From the NCBI RefSeq assembly GCF_034190915.1, contig NW_026947696.1:1-64000 (forward strand): a DNA stretch of 64,000 bases, read 5' to 3'. Below are positions 39,484 to 54,200 of this stretch, in pieces. The stretch is from Cavia porcellus. Taxonomy: Eukaryota; Chordata; Mammalia; Rodentia; Caviidae. Both the position numbers and the translations under genes were made by a program. Within the stretch, counting starts at the first letter, position 1. The number at the start of each line of letters is the position of its first letter. The notes beneath the pieces were generated by a model that saw only the letters and a list, made by a program, of their open reading frames with translations, made no database searches and was not told the origin of the DNA.

Positions 39484-42400
39484 CACCACCCCGCGATGTT
39501 TTTCAGAAACCTATCCTACATTGCCACTGCATGTTCCCTGATCTCCCCATGCTGACCACCCTGCGGTGCTTTTCTCCAACCTAAATTGCCACTCACTGCC
39601 TATCCTAATTCACACCCTCCGATTCACACCACCCCGTGATGTTTTTCTCACTCCTACTAGTGAATGTAATGTAACACACACCCATACAATGCGCACCACC
39701 CTGCGATGTTTTTCAGAAACCTATCCTACTTTGCCACTGCATGTTCCCTGACCTCCCCATGCTGACCACCCCTCGGTGCTTTCTCCATCCTACATTGCCA
39801 CTCACTGCCTATCCTAATTCAGAACCTCTTATTCTCACCACCGCGTGATGTTTTTCTCCTACTAGTGAATGTAATGTAACACACACCCATACAATGCACA
39901 CCACACCGTGATGTTTTTCTCACTCCTACTACTGAATGTAATGTAACAAACACCCATACAATGCGCACCACCCCGCGATGTTTTTCAGAAACCTATCCTT
40001 CATTGCCACTGCATGTTCCCTGACCTCCCCATGCTGACCACCCCGCGATGCTTTTCTCCATCCTACATTGCCACTCACTGCCTATCCTAATTCAGACACT
40101 ATGATTCACACAACCCCGTGATGTTTTTCTCACTCCTACTAGTGAATGTAATGTAACACACACCGATACAATGCGCACCACCCCGTGATGTTTTTCTCAA
40201 TCCTACTAGTGAATGTAATGTAACACATACTCATACAATGCGCACCACCCCGCGATGTTTTTCAGAAACCTATCCTACATTGCCACTGCATGTTCCCTGA
40301 CCTCCCCATGCTGACCACCCCGTGTTGCTTTTCTCCATCCTACATTGCCACTCACTGCCAATCCTAATTCAGACGCTCCGATTCACACCACCCTGTGATG
40401 TTTTTCTCACTCCTACTAGTGAATGTAATGTAACACACACCCATACAATGCACACCACCCCGTGATGTTTTTCTCACTCCTACTAATGAATGTAATGTAA
40501 CACACACCCATGCAATGCGCACCACCCCGCGATGTTTTTCAGAAACCTATCCTACATTGCCACTGCATGTTCCCTGACCTCCCCATGCTGACCACCCCGC
40601 GGTGCTTTTCTCCATCCTACATTGCCACTCACTGCCTATCCTAATTCAGACCCTCCGATTCAAACCACCTCGTGATGTTTTTCTCCCTCCTATTAGTGAA
40701 TGTAATGTAACACACACCCATACAATGCGCACCACCCCGTGATATTTTTCTCACTCCTACTAGTGAATGTAATGTAACACACACCCATACAATGCGCACA
40801 ACCCCGTGATGTTTTTCTCACTCCTACTAGTGAATGTAGTGTAACACACACCCATACAATGCGCACCACCGCGCGATGTTTTTCAGAAACCTATCCTACT
40901 TTGCCACTGCATGTTCCCTGACCTGCCCATGCTGACAACCCCGCGGTGCTTTTCTCCATCCTACATTGCCACTCACTGCCTATCCTAATTCAGACCCTCC
41001 GATTCACACCACCCCGTGATGTTTTTCTCACTCCTACTAGTGAATGTAATGTAACACACACCCATACAATGCGCACCACCCCGCGATGTTTTTCAGAAAC
41101 CTATCCTACATTGCCACTGCATGTTCCCTGACCTCCCCATGCTGACCAACCCGCGGTGCTTTTCTCCATCCTACATTGCCACTCACTGCCTATCCTAATT
41201 CAGACCCTCCGATTCACACCACCCCGTGATGTTTTTCTCACTCCTATTAGTGAATGCAATGTAACACACACCCATACAATGCGCACCACCCCGTGATGTT
41301 TTTCTCACTCCTACTAGTGAATGTAATGTAACATACACCCATACAATGCGCACCACCCCGCGATATTTTTCAGAAACATGTCCTATATTGCCACTGCATG
41401 CTCCCTGAACTCCCCATGCTGACCACCCCGCGGTGCTTTTCTCCATCCTACATTGCCACTCATTGCCTATGCTAATTCAGACCCTCTGATTCACACCACC
41501 CCATGATGTTTTTCTCACTCCTACTAGTGAATGTAATGTAACACACATCCATACAATGCGCACCACCCCGTGATGTTTTTCTGACCCCTACTAGTGAATG
41601 TAATGTAACACACCCCCATACAATGCGCACCACCCCGCGATATTTTTCAGAAACCTATCCTACATTGCCACTGCATGTTCCCTGACCTCCCCGTGCTGAC
41701 CACCCCGCGATGCTTTTCTCCATCCTACATTGCCACTCATTGCCTATCCTAATTCAGACCCTCCGATTCACACCTCCCCGTGATGTTTTCCTCACTCCTA
41801 CTAGTGAATGTAATGTAACACACACCCATACAATGCGCACCACCCCGCGATGTTTTTCAGAAACCTATCCTACAATGCCACTGCATGTTCCCTGACCTCC
41901 ACATGCTGACCAACCCGCGGTGCTTTTCTCCATTCTACATTGCCACTCACTGCCTATCCTAATTCAGACCCTCCGATTCACACCACCCCGTGATGTTTTT
42001 CTCACTCCTACTAGTGAATGTAATGTAACACACACCCATACAATGCGCACCACCCCGTGATGTTTTTCTCACTCCTACTAGTGAATGTAATGTAACACAC
42101 ACCCATACAATGCACACCACCCCGCGATGTTTTTCAGAAACCTATCCTACATTGCCACTGCATGTTCCCTGACCTCCCCATGCTGACCACCCCGCGGTGC
42201 TTTTCTCCATCCTACATTGCCACTCACTGCCTATTCTAATTCAGACCCTCCGATTCACACCACCCCGTGATGTTTTTCTCACTCCTACTATTGAATATAA
42301 TGAAACAAACACCCATACATTGCGCACCACCCCGTGATGTTTTTCTCACTCCTACTAGTGAATGTAATGTAACACACACCCATACAATGCGCACCACCCC

Positions 42401-43671
42401 GCGATGTTTTTCTCACTCCTACTAGTGAATGTAATGTAACACACACCCATACAATGTGCACCACCCCGCGATGTTTTTCAGAAACCTATCCTACATTGCC
42501 ACTGCATGTTCCCTGACCTCCCCATGCTGACCACCCCGCGATGCTTTTGTCCATCCTACATTGCCACTCACTGCCTATCCTAATTCAGACCCTACGATTC
42601 ACACCACCGCGTGATGTTTTTCTCACTCCTACTAGTGAATGTAATGTAACACACACCCATACAATGCGCACCCCCCGTGATGTTTTTCTCACTCCTACTA
42701 GTGAATCTAATGTAACACACACCCATACAATGCGCACCACCCCGTGATGATTTCTCACTCCTACTAGTGAATGAAATGTAACACACACCCATACAATGCG
42801 CACCACCCCGTGATGTTTTTCTCACTCCTACTAGTGAATCTCATGTAACACACACCCATACAATGCGCACCACCCCGTGATGTTTTTCTCACTCCTACTA
42901 GTGAATCTAATGTAACACACACCCATACAATGCGCACCACCCCGTGATGTTTTTCTCACTCCTACTAGTGAATCTAATGTAACACACACCCATTCAATGC
43001 GCACCACCCCGTGATGTTTTTCTCACTCCTACCAGTGAATCTAATGTAACACACACCCATTCGATGCGCACCACCCCTTGATATTTTTCTCACTCCTACC
43101 AGTGAATGTAATGTAACCCACACCCATACGATGCGCACCACCCCGTGATATTTTTCTCACTGCTACTAGTAAATCTAATGTAACCCACACCCATACAGTG
43201 CGCACCACCCCGTGATGTTTTTCTCACTGCTACTAGTGAACGTAATGTAACACACACCCATACAATGCGCACCACCCCGTGATGTTTTTCTCATGCCTAC
43301 TAGTGAACGTAATGTAACACACACGCATACAATGCGCACCACCCCGTGATGTTTTTCTCACTCCTACTAGTGAATCTGATGTAACACACACCCATACAAT
43401 GCGCACCACCCCGTGATGTTTTTCTCACTCCTACTAGTGAATGTAATGTAACACACACCCATACAGTGCGCACCACCCCGTGATGTTTTTCTCACTCCTA
43501 CTAGTGAATCTAATGTAACACACACCCATACAATGCGCACCACCCCGTGATGTTTTTCTCACTCCTACTAGTGAATGTAATGTAACACACACCCATACAA
43601 TGCGCACCACCCCGTGATGTTTTTCTCACTCCTACTAGTGAATGTAATGTAACACACACCCATGCAATGCG
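39484..43671 (+). repeat. Higher-order unit, copy 3 of 4 (4188 bp), ending in an A-only run
   Basis: This copy is closely followed by copy 4 at offsets of 4188 and then 4185. It contains a 210-bp A-B repeat near 41.8-42.0 kb, with CCTACAATGCC and CCACATGCTGACCAACC, that copy 4 lacks. Its last 1070 bp (42602-43671) are 16 A units with no B. Copies 1 and 2 have no such run, so the A-only tail was gained before copies 3 and 4 duplicated. Confidence 0.85.
42602..43671 (+). repeat. A-only run of 16 monomers
   Basis: Sixteen A units stand head to tail: 16 x 67 = 1072, minus one base in CACCCCCCG (near 42.67 kb) and one in GATGATTTCTC (near 42.75 kb), gives the observed 1070. Many monomers read GAATCTAATG in place of GAATGTAATG. 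I did not notice that variant upstream of 42.6 kb, so it seems to mark this expanded family. Other monomer markers in order include CCAGTGAATC, CATTCGATGCG, GAACGTAATG and CTCATGCCTAC. Confidence 0.9.
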
Positions 43672-46600
43672 CACCACCCCGCGATGTTTTTCAGAAACCT
43701 ATCCTACATTGCCACTGCATGTTCCCTGATCTCCCCATGCTGACCACCCTGCGGTGCTTTTCTCCAACCTAAATTGCCACTCACTGCCTATCCTAATTCA
43801 CACCCTCCGATTCACACCACCCCGTGATGTTTTTCTCACTCCTACTAGTGAATGTAATGTAACACACACCCATACAATGCGCACCACCCTGCGATGTTTT
43901 TCAGAAACCTATCCTACTTTGCCACTGCATGTTCCCTGACCTCCCCATGCTGACCACCCCGCGGTGCTTTCTCCATCCTACATTGACACTCACTGCCTAT
44001 CCTAATTCAGAACCTCCGATTCTCACCACCGCGTGATGATTTCTCCTACTAGTGAATGTAATGTAAAACACCCATACAATGCACACCACACCGTGATGTT
44101 TTTCTCACTCCTACTAGTGAATGTAATGTAACAAACACCCATACAATGCGCACCACCCCACGATGTTTTTCAGAAACCTATCCTTCATTGCCACTGCATG
44201 TTCCCTGACCTCCCCATGCTGACCACCCCGCGATGCTTTTCTCCATCCTACATTGCCACTCACTGCCTATCCTAATTCAGACACTACGATTCACACAACC
44301 CCGTGATGTTTTTCTCACTCCTACTAGTGAATGTAATGTAACACACACCGATACAATGCGCACCACCCCGTGATGTTTTTCTCAATCCTACTAGTGAATG
44401 TAATGTAACACATACTCATACAATGCGCACCACCCCGCGATGTTTTTCAGAAACCTATCCTACATTGCCACTGCATGTTCCCTGACCTCCCCATGCTGAC
44501 CACCCCGTGTTGCTTTTCTCCATCCTACATTGCCACTCACTGCCAATACTAATTCAGACGCTCCGATTCACACCACCCTGTGATGTTTTTCTCACTCCTA
44601 CTAGTGAATGTAATGTAACACACACCCATACAATGCACACCACCCCGTGATGTTTTTCTCACTCCTACTAATGAATGTAATGTAACACACACCCATGCAA
44701 TGCGCACCACCCCGCGATGTTTTTCAGAAACCTATCCTACATTGCCACTGCATGTTCCCTGACCTCCCCATGCTGACCACCCCGTGGTGCTTTTCTCCAT
44801 CCTACATTGCCACTCACTGCCTATCCTAATTCAGACCATCCGATTCAAACCACCCCGTGATGTTTTTCTCCCTCCTATTAGTGAATGTATTGTAACACAC
44901 ACCCATACAATGTGCACCACCCCGTGATATTTTTCTCACTCCTACTAGTGAATGTAATGTAACACACACCCATACAATGCGCACCACCCCGTGATGTTTT
45001 TCTCACTCCTACTAGTGAATGTAGTGTAACACACACCCATACAATGCGCACCACCGCGCGATGTTTTTCAGAAACCTATCCTACTTTGCCACTGCATGTT
45101 CCCTGACCTGCCCATGCTGACAACCCCGCGGTGCTTTTCTCCATCCTACATTGCCACTCACTGCCTATCCTAATTCAGACCCTCCGATTCACACCACCCC
45201 GTGATGTTTTTCTCACTCCTACTAGTGAATGTAATGTAACACACACCCATACAATGCGCACCACCCCGCGATGTTTTTCAGAAACCTATCCTACATTGCC
45301 ATTGCATGTTCCCTGACCTCCCCATGCTGACCAACCCGCGGTGCTTTTCTCCATCCTACATTGCCACTCACTGCCTATCCTAATTCAGACCCTCCGATTC
45401 ACACCACCCCGTGATGTTTTTCTCACTCCTATTAGTGAATGCAATGTAACACACACCCATACAATGCGCACCACCCCGTGATGTTTTTCTCACTCCTACT
45501 AGTGAATGTAATATAACATACACCCATACAATGCGCACCACCCCGCGATATTTTTCAGAAACATGTCCTATATTGCCACTGCATGTTCCCTGAACTCCCC
45601 ATGCTGACCACCCCGCGGTGCTTTTCTCCATCCTACATTGCCACTCATTGCCTATGCTAATTCAGACCCTCTGATTCACACCACCCCATGATGTTTTTCT
45701 CACTCCTACTAGTGAATGTAATGTAACACACATCCATACAATGCGCACCACCCCGTGATGTTTTTCTGACCCCTACTAGTGAATGTAATGTAACACACCC
45801 CCATACAATGCGCACCACCCCGCAATGTTTTTCAGAAACCTATCCTACATTGCCACTGCATGTTCCCTGACCTCCCCGTGCTGACCACCCCGCGATGCTT
45901 TTCTCCATCCTACATTGCCACTCATTGCCTATCCTAATTCAGACCCTCCGATTCACACCTCCCCGTGATGTTTTCCTCACTCCTACTAGTGAATGTAATG
46001 TAACACACACCCATACAATGCGCACCACCCCGTGATGTTTTTCTCACTCCTACTAGTGAATGTAATGTAACACACACCCATACAATGCACACCACCCCGC
46101 GATGTTTTTCAGAAACCTTTCCTACATTGCCACTGCATGTTCCCTGACCTCCCCATGCTGACCACCCCGCGGTGCTTTTCTCCATCCTACATTGCCACTC
46201 ACTGCCTATTCTAATTCAGACCCTCCGATTCACACCACCCCGTGATGTTTTTCTCACTCCTACTATTGAATATAATGAAACACACACCCATACATTGCGC
46301 ACCACCCCGTGATGTTTTTCTCACTCCTACTAGTGAATGTAATGTAACACACACCCATACAATGCGCACCACCCCGCGATGTTTTTCTCACTCCTACTAG
46401 TGAATGTAATGTAACACACACCCATACAATGTGCACCACCCCGCGATGTTTTTCAGAAACCTATCCTACATTGCCACTGCATGTTCCCTTACCTCCACAT
46501 GCTGACCACCCCGCGATGCTTTTGTCCATCCTACATTGCCACTCACTGCCTATCCTAATTCAGACCCTACGATTCACACCACCGCGTGATGTTTTTCTCA

Positions 46601-47647
46601 CTCCTACTAGTGAATGTAATGTAACACACACCCATACAATGCGCACCACCCCGTGATGTTTTTCTCACTCCTACTAGTGAATCTAATGTAACACACACCC
46701 ATACAATGCGCACCACCCCGTGATGATTTCTCACTCCTACTAGTGAATGAAATGTAACACACACCCATACAATGCGCACCACCCCGTGATGTTTTTCTCA
46801 CTCCTACTAGTGAATCTCATGTAACACACACCCATACAATGCGCACCACCCCGTGATGTTTTTCTCACTCCTACTAGTGAATCTAATGTAACACACACCC
46901 ATACAATGCGCACCACCCCGTGATGTTTTTCTCACTCCTACTAGTGAATCTAATGTAACACACACCCATTCAATGCGCACCACCCCGTGATGTTTTTCTC
47001 ACTCCTACCAGTGAATCTAATGTAACACACACCCATTCGATGCGCACCACCCCTTGATATTTTTGTGACTCCTACCAGTGAATGTAATGTAACCCACACC
47101 CATACGATGCGCACCACCCCGTGATGTTTTTCTCACTGCTACTAGTGAATCTAATGTAACCCACACCAATACAGTGCGCACCACCCCGTGATGTTTTTCT
47201 CACTGCTACTAGTGAACGTAATGTAACACACACCCATACAATGCGCACCACCCCGTGATGTTTTTCTCATGCCTACTAGTGAACGTAATGTAACACAAAC
47301 GCATACAATGCGCACCACCCCGTGATGTTTTTCTCACTCCTACTAGTGAATCTAATGTAACACACACCCATACAATGCGCACCACCCCGTGATGTTTTTC
47401 TCACTCCTACTAGTGAATGTAATGTAACACACACCCATACAGTGCGCACCACCCCGTGATGTTTTTCTCACTCCTACTAGTGAATCTAATGTAACACACA
47501 CCCATACAATGCGCACCACCCCGTGATGTTTTTCTCACTGCTACTAGTGAATGTAATGTAACACACACCCATACAATGCGCACCACCCCGTGATGTTTTT
47601 CTCACTCCTACTAGTGAATGTAATGTAACACACACCCATACAATGCG
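43672..47647 (+). repeat. Higher-order unit, copy 4 of 4 (3976 bp)
   Basis: This copy follows copy 3 in the same order and lacks exactly one 210-bp A-B repeat. Three more bases are lost near 44.04-44.06 kb (GATGATTTCTCC and TAAAACACCC). Its first 16 A monomers (46577-47647) match the 16-monomer run of copy 3 one for one, including CATTCGATGCG, GAACGTAATG and CTCATGCC. The right edge is set at the end of that match; A monomers simply continue beyond it. Confidence 0.82.
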
Positions 47648-48717
47648 CACCACCCAGTGATGTTTTTCTCACTCCTACTAGTGAATGTAATGTAACACAC
47701 ACCCATACAATGCGTACCACCCCGTGATGTTTTTCTCACTCCTACTAGTGAATGTAATGTAACGCACACCCATACAATGCGCACCACCCCGTGATGTTTT
47801 TCTCACACCTACTAGTGAATCTAATGTAACACACACCCATACAATGCGCACCACCCCGTGATGTTTTTCTCACTCCTACTAGTGAATGTAATGTAACACA
47901 CACCCATACAATGCGCACCACCCCGTGATGATTTTCTCACTCCTACTAGTGAATGTAATGTAACACACACCCATACAGTGCGCACCACCCCGTGATGTTT
48001 TTCTCACTCCTACTAGTGAATGTAATGTAACACACACCCATAGAGTGCGCACCACCCCGTGATGTTTTTCTCACTCCTACTAGTGAATGTAATGTAACAA
48101 ACACCCATACAATGCGCACCACCCCGTGATGTTTTTCTCACTGCTACTAGTGAATCTAACGTAACACACACCCATACAATGCGCACCACCCCGTGATGTT
48201 TTTCTCACTCGTACTAGTGAATCTAATGTAACACACACCCATACAATGCGCACCACCCCGTGATGTTTTTCTCACTGCTACTAGTGAATGTAATGTAACA
48301 CACACCCATACAATGCGCACGACCCCGTGATGTTTTTCTCACTCCTCCTAGTGAATGTAATGTAACACACACCCATACAATGCGCACCACCCCGTGATGT
48401 TTTTCTCACACCTACTAGTGAATCTAATGTAACACACACCCATTCAATGCGCACCACCCCGTGATGTTTTTCTCACTCCTACCAGTGAATGTAATGTACC
48501 ACACACCCATACGATGCGCACCACCCCGTGATGTTTTTCTCACTCCTACTAGTGAATGTAATGTAACACACACCCATACGATGCGCACCACCCCGTGATG
48601 TTTTTCTCACTCCCACTAGTGAATCTAATGTAACACACACCCATACAATGCGCACCATCCCGTGATGTTTTTCTCACTCCTACTAGTGAATCTAATGTAA
48701 CACACTCATACAATGCG
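46577..48717 (+). repeat. A-only run of 32 monomers
   Basis: Thirty-two A units: 32 x 67 = 2144, minus one base (GATGATTTCTC near 46.73 kb) and two bases (ACACTCATA near 48.70 kb), gives the observed 2141. The first 16 are the counterparts of the 42602-43671 run, so the run is exactly twice as long here. The second 16 resemble the first in their marker variants (CTGCTACTAG, AATCTAATG, CATTCAATG, CCAGTGAATG) but not in identical order. Confidence 0.88.
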
Positions 48718-48859
48718 CACCACCCTGCGATGTTTTTCAGAAACCTATCTTACATTCCACTGCATGTTCCTTGACCTCCCCATGCTGACCACCCCGCGGT
48801 GCTTTTCTCCATCCTACATTGCCTCTCACTGCCTATCCTAATTTAGACCCTCCGATTCA
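48718..48859 (+). repeat. Single B unit (142 bp) between two A-only runs
   Basis: This is the only B between 46577 and 51203. It lacks one G (ACATTCCACTG), and carries TTCCTTGACC and AATTTAGACC, so it is more diverged than most B units. It may be a relic of the A-B array from which the A-only run grew, or a B moved in by exchange. It is followed by an A with CCCCGAGATG and CTACTTGTGAATC. Confidence 0.88.
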
Positions 48860-51203
48860 CACCACCCCGAGATGTTTTTCTCACTCCTACTTGTGAATCT
48901 AATGTAACACACACCCATACAATGCGCACCACCCCGTGATGTTTTTCTCACTCCTACTAGTGAACGTAATGTAACACACACCCATACAATGCGCACCACC
49001 CCGTGAAGATTTTCTCACTCCTACTAGTGAACGTAATGTATCACACACCCATACAATGCGCACCACCCCGTGATGTTTTTCTCACTCCTACTAGTGAAAG
49101 TAATGTAACACACACCCATACAATGCGCACCACCCCGTGATGTTTTTCTCACTCCTACTAGTGAATCTAATGTAACACACACCCATACAATGCGCACCAC
49201 AACGTGATGTTTTTCTCACTCCTACTAGTGAATGTAATGTAACACACACCCATACAATGCGCACCACCCCGTGATGTTTTTCTCACTCCTACTAGTGAAT
49301 GTAATGTAACACACACCCATACAGTGCGCACCACCCCGTGATGTTTTTCTCACTCCTACTAGTGAATGTAATGTAACACACACCCATACAGTGCGCACCA
49401 CCCCGTGATGTTTTTCTCACTCCTACTAGTGAATGTAATGTAACACACACCCATACAATGCGCACCACCCCGTGATGTTTTTCTCACTGCTACTAGTGAA
49501 TGTAATGTAACACACACCCATACAATGCGCACCACCCCGTGATGTTTTTCTCACTCGTACTAGTGAATCTAATGTAACACACACCCATACAATGCGCACC
49601 ACCCCGTGATGTTTTTCTCACTGCTACTATTGAATGTAATGTAACACACACCCATACAATGCGCACGACCCCGTGATGTTTTTCTCACTCCTACTAGTGA
49701 ATGTAATGTAACACACACCCATACAATGCGCACAACCCCGTGATGTTTTTCTCACTCCTACTAGTGAATGTAATGTAACACACACCCATACAATGCGCAC
49801 CACAACGTGATGTTTTTCTCACTCCTACTAGTGAATGTAATGTAACACACACCCATACAATGCGCACCACCCCGTGATGTTTTCTCACTCCTACTAGTGA
49901 ATGTAATGTAACACACACCCATACAATGCGCACCACCCGGTGATGTTTTTGTCACTCCTACTAGTGAATGTAATGTAACACACACCCATACAATGCGCAC
50001 CACCCGGTGATGTTTTTCTCACTTCTACTAGTGAATGTAATGTAACACACACCCATACATTGCGCACCACCCCGTGATGTTTTTCTCACTCCTACTAGTG
50101 AATGTAATGTAACACACACCCATAAATTGCGCACCACCCCGTGATGATTTTCTCACTCCTACTAGTGAATGTAATGTAACACACACCCATACAATGCGCA
50201 ACACCCCGTGATGTTTTTCTCACTCCTACTAGTGAATGTAATGTAACACACACCCATACAATGCGCACCACCCCGTGATGTTTTTCTCACTCCTGCTAGT
50301 GAATCTAATGTATCACACACCCATACAATGCGCACCACCCCGTGATGTTTTTCTCACTCCTACTAGTGAATCTAATGTAACACACACCCATACAATGGGC
50401 ACCACCCCGTGATGTTTTTCTCACTCCTACTAGTGAATCTAATGTAACACACACCCATACAATGGGCACCACCCCGTGATGTTTTTCTCACTTCTACTAG
50501 TGAATCTAATGTAACACACACCCATACAATGGGCACCACCCCGTGATGTTTTTCTCACTCCTACTAGTGAATCTCATGTAAGACACACCCATACAATGCG
50601 CACCACCCCGTGATGTTTTTCTCACTCCTACTAGTGAATCTCATGTAAGACACACCCATACAATGCGCACAACCCCGTGATGATTTTCTCACTCCTACTA
50701 GTGAATCTAATGTAACACACACCCGTACAATGCGCACCACCCCGTGATGTTTTTCTCACTCCTACTAGTGAATGTAATGTAACACACACCCATACAATGT
50801 GCACCACCCCGTGATGTTTTTCTCACTCCTACTAGTGAATGTAATGTAACACACACCCATACAATGCGCACCACCCCGTGATGTTTTTCTCACTCCTACT
50901 AGTGAATGTAATGTAACACACACCCATACAATGCGCACCAAACCGTGATGTTTTTCTCACTCCTACTAGTGTATGTAATGTAACACACACCCATACAATG
51001 CGCACCAACCCGTGATGTTTTTCTCACTCCTACTAGTGAATGTAATGTAACACACACCCATACAATGCGCACCACCCCGTGATGTTTTTCTCACTCCTAC
51101 TAGTGAATGTAATGTAACACACACCCATACAATGCGCACCACCCCGTGATGTTTTTTTCACTCCTACTAGTGAATGTAATGTAAAACACCCCCATACAAT
51201 GCG
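48860..51203 (+). repeat. A-only run of 35 monomers
   Basis: Thirty-five A units: 35 x 67 = 2345, minus one base in GATGTTTTCTC near 49.88 kb, gives 2344. This is the longest A-only run in the window. Markers include CACCACAACG (near 49.20 and 49.80 kb), CACTCGTAC, CACCACCCGGTG, ACATTGCG, AAATTGCG, three AATGGGCACC monomers near 50.4-50.5 kb, and TCTCATGTAAGACAC monomers near 50.6 kb. From the fifth monomer (49128) the run is part of the 5430-bp duplication. Confidence 0.9.
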
Positions 51204-54200
51204 CACCACCCTGCGATGTTTTTCAGAAACCTATCCTACATTGCCACTGCATGTTCCCTGACCTCCCCATGCTGACCACCCCGCGATGCTTTTCTCCATC
51301 CTACATTGCCATTCACTGCCTATCCTAATTCAGATCCTCCGATACACACCACCCCGTGATGTTTTTCTCACTCCTACTAGTGAATGTAATGTAACACACA
51401 CCCATACAATGCGCACCACCCCGTGATGTTTTTCTCAATCCTACTAGTAAATCTCATGTAAGACACACCCATACAATGCACACCACACCGCAATGTTTTT
51501 CTCACTCCTACTAGTGAATCTCATATAAGACACACCCATACAATGCGCACCACCCCGTGATGATTTTCTCACTCCTACTAGTGAATCTAATGTAACACAC
51601 ACCCGTACAATGCGCACCACCCCGTGATGTTTTTCTCACTCCTACTAGTGAATGTAATGTAACACACACCCATACAATGCGCACCACCCCATGATGTTTT
51701 TCTCACTCCTACTAGTGAATGTAATGTAACACACACCCATACAATGCGCACCACCCCGTGATGTTTTTCTCACTCCTACTAGTGAATGTAATGTAACACA
51801 CACCCATACAATGCGCACCAAACCGTGATGTTTTTCTCACTCCTACTAGTGTATGTAATGTAACAGACACCCATACAATGCGCACCACCCCGTCATGTTT
51901 TTCTCACTCCTACTAGTGAATGTAATGTAACACACACCCATACAATGCGCACCACCCCGTGATGTTTTTCTCACTCCTACTAGTGTATGTAATGTAACAG
52001 ACACCCATACAATGCGCACCACCCCGTCATGTTTTTCTCACTCCTACTAGTGAATGTAATGTAACACACACCCATACAATGCGCACCACCCCGTGATGTT
52101 TTTCTCACTCCTACTAGTGAATGTAATGTAACACACACCCATACAATGCGCACCACCCCGTGATGTTTTTCTCACTCCTACTAGTGAATGTAATGTAACA
52201 CACACCCATACAATGCGCACCACCCCGCGATGTTTTTCAGAAACATGTCCTACATTGCCAATGCATGTTCCCTGAACTCCCAATGCTGAACACCCCGCGG
52301 TGCTTTTCTCCATCCTACATTGCCACTCACTGCCTATCCTAATTCAGACCCTCCGATTCACACCACACCGTGATGTTTTTCTCACTCCTACTAGTGAATG
52401 TAATGTAACACACACCCATACAATGCACACCACCCCGTGATGTTTTTCTCACTCCTACTAGTGAATGTAATGTAACACACACCCATACAATGCGCACCAC
52501 CCCGCGATGTTTTTCAGAAACCTATCTTACATTGCCACTGCATGTTCCCTGACCTCCCCATGCTGACCACCCCGCGGGGCTTTTCTCCATCCTACATTGC
52601 CACTCACTGCCTATCCTAATTCAGACCCTCCGATTAACACCACCCCGTGATGTTTTTCTCACTCCTACTAGTGAATGTAATGTAAAACACACCCATACAA
52701 TACGCACCACCCCGCGATGTTTTTCAGAAACCTATCCTACATTGCCAATGCATGTTTCCTGACCTCCCCATGCTGACAACCCCGCGGTGCTTTTCTCCAT
52801 CCTACATTGCCACTCACTGCCTATCCTAATTCAGACCCTCCGATTCACACCACCCCATAATGTTTTTCTCACTCCTATTAGTGAATGTAATGTAACACAC
52901 ACCCATACAATGTGCACCACCCCGTGATGTTTTTCTCACTCCTACTAGTGAATGTGATGTAACACACACCCATACAATGCGCACCACCCGGCGATGTTTT
53001 TCAGAAACATGTCCTACATTGCCACTGCATGTTCCCTGAACTCCCCATGCTGACCACCCCGCGGTGCTTTTCTCCATCCTACATTGACCTCACTGCCTAT
53101 GCTAATTCAGACCCTCTGATTCACACCACCCCATGATGTTTTTCTCACTCCTACTAGTGAATGTAATGTAACACACATCCATACAATGCGCACCACCCCG
53201 TGATGTTTTTCTGACTCCTACTAGTGAATGTAATGTAACACACCTCCATACAATGCGCACCACCCTGCGATGTTTTTCAGAAACCTATCCTACATTGCCA
53301 CTGCATGTTCCCTGACCTCCCCATGCTGACCACCCCGCGATGCTTTTCTCCATCCTACATTGCCATTCACTGCCTATCCTAATTCAGACCCTCCGATACA
53401 CACCACCCCGTGATGTTTTTCTCACTCCTACTAGTGAATGTAATGTAACACACACCCATACAATGCGCACCACCCCTTGATGTTTTTCTCAATCCTACTA
53501 GTGAATCTCATGTAAGACACACCCATACAATGCACACCACACCGCAATGTTTTTCTCACTCCTACTAGTGAATCTCATATAAGACACACCCATACAATGC
53601 GCACCACCCCGTGATGATTTTCTCACTCCTACTAGTGAATCTAATGTAACACACACCCGTACAATGCGCACCACCCCGTGATGTTTTTCTCACTCCTACT
53701 AGTGAATGTAATGTAACACACACCCATACAATGCGCACCACCCCGTGATGTTTTTCTCACTCCTACTAGTGAATGTAATGTAACACACACCCATACAATG
53801 CGCACCACCCCGTGATGTTTTTCTCACTCCTACTAGTGAATGTAATGTAACACACACACATACAATGCGCACCAAACCGTGATGTTTTTCTCACTCCTAC
53901 TAGTGTATGTAATGTAACAGACACCCATACAATGCGCACCACCCCGTCATGTTTTTCTCACTCCTACTAGTGAATGTAATGTAACACACACCCATACAAT
54001 GCGCACCACCCCGTGATGTTTTTCTCACTCCTACTAGTGAATGTAATGTAACATACACCCATACAATGCGCACCACCTGGCGATGTTTTTCAGAAACCTA
54101 TCCTACATTGCCACTGCATGTTCCCTGACCTCCCCATTCTGACGACCCCGCGGTGCTTTACTCCGTCCTAAATTGCCACTCACTGCCTATCCTAATTCAG

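Noticed and set aside
42602..51203. Regular 67-bp repeats as a possible CRISPR array
   Set aside because: There are no unique spacers. The whole 67-bp period is repeated, and repeats abut directly, as in satellite DNA.
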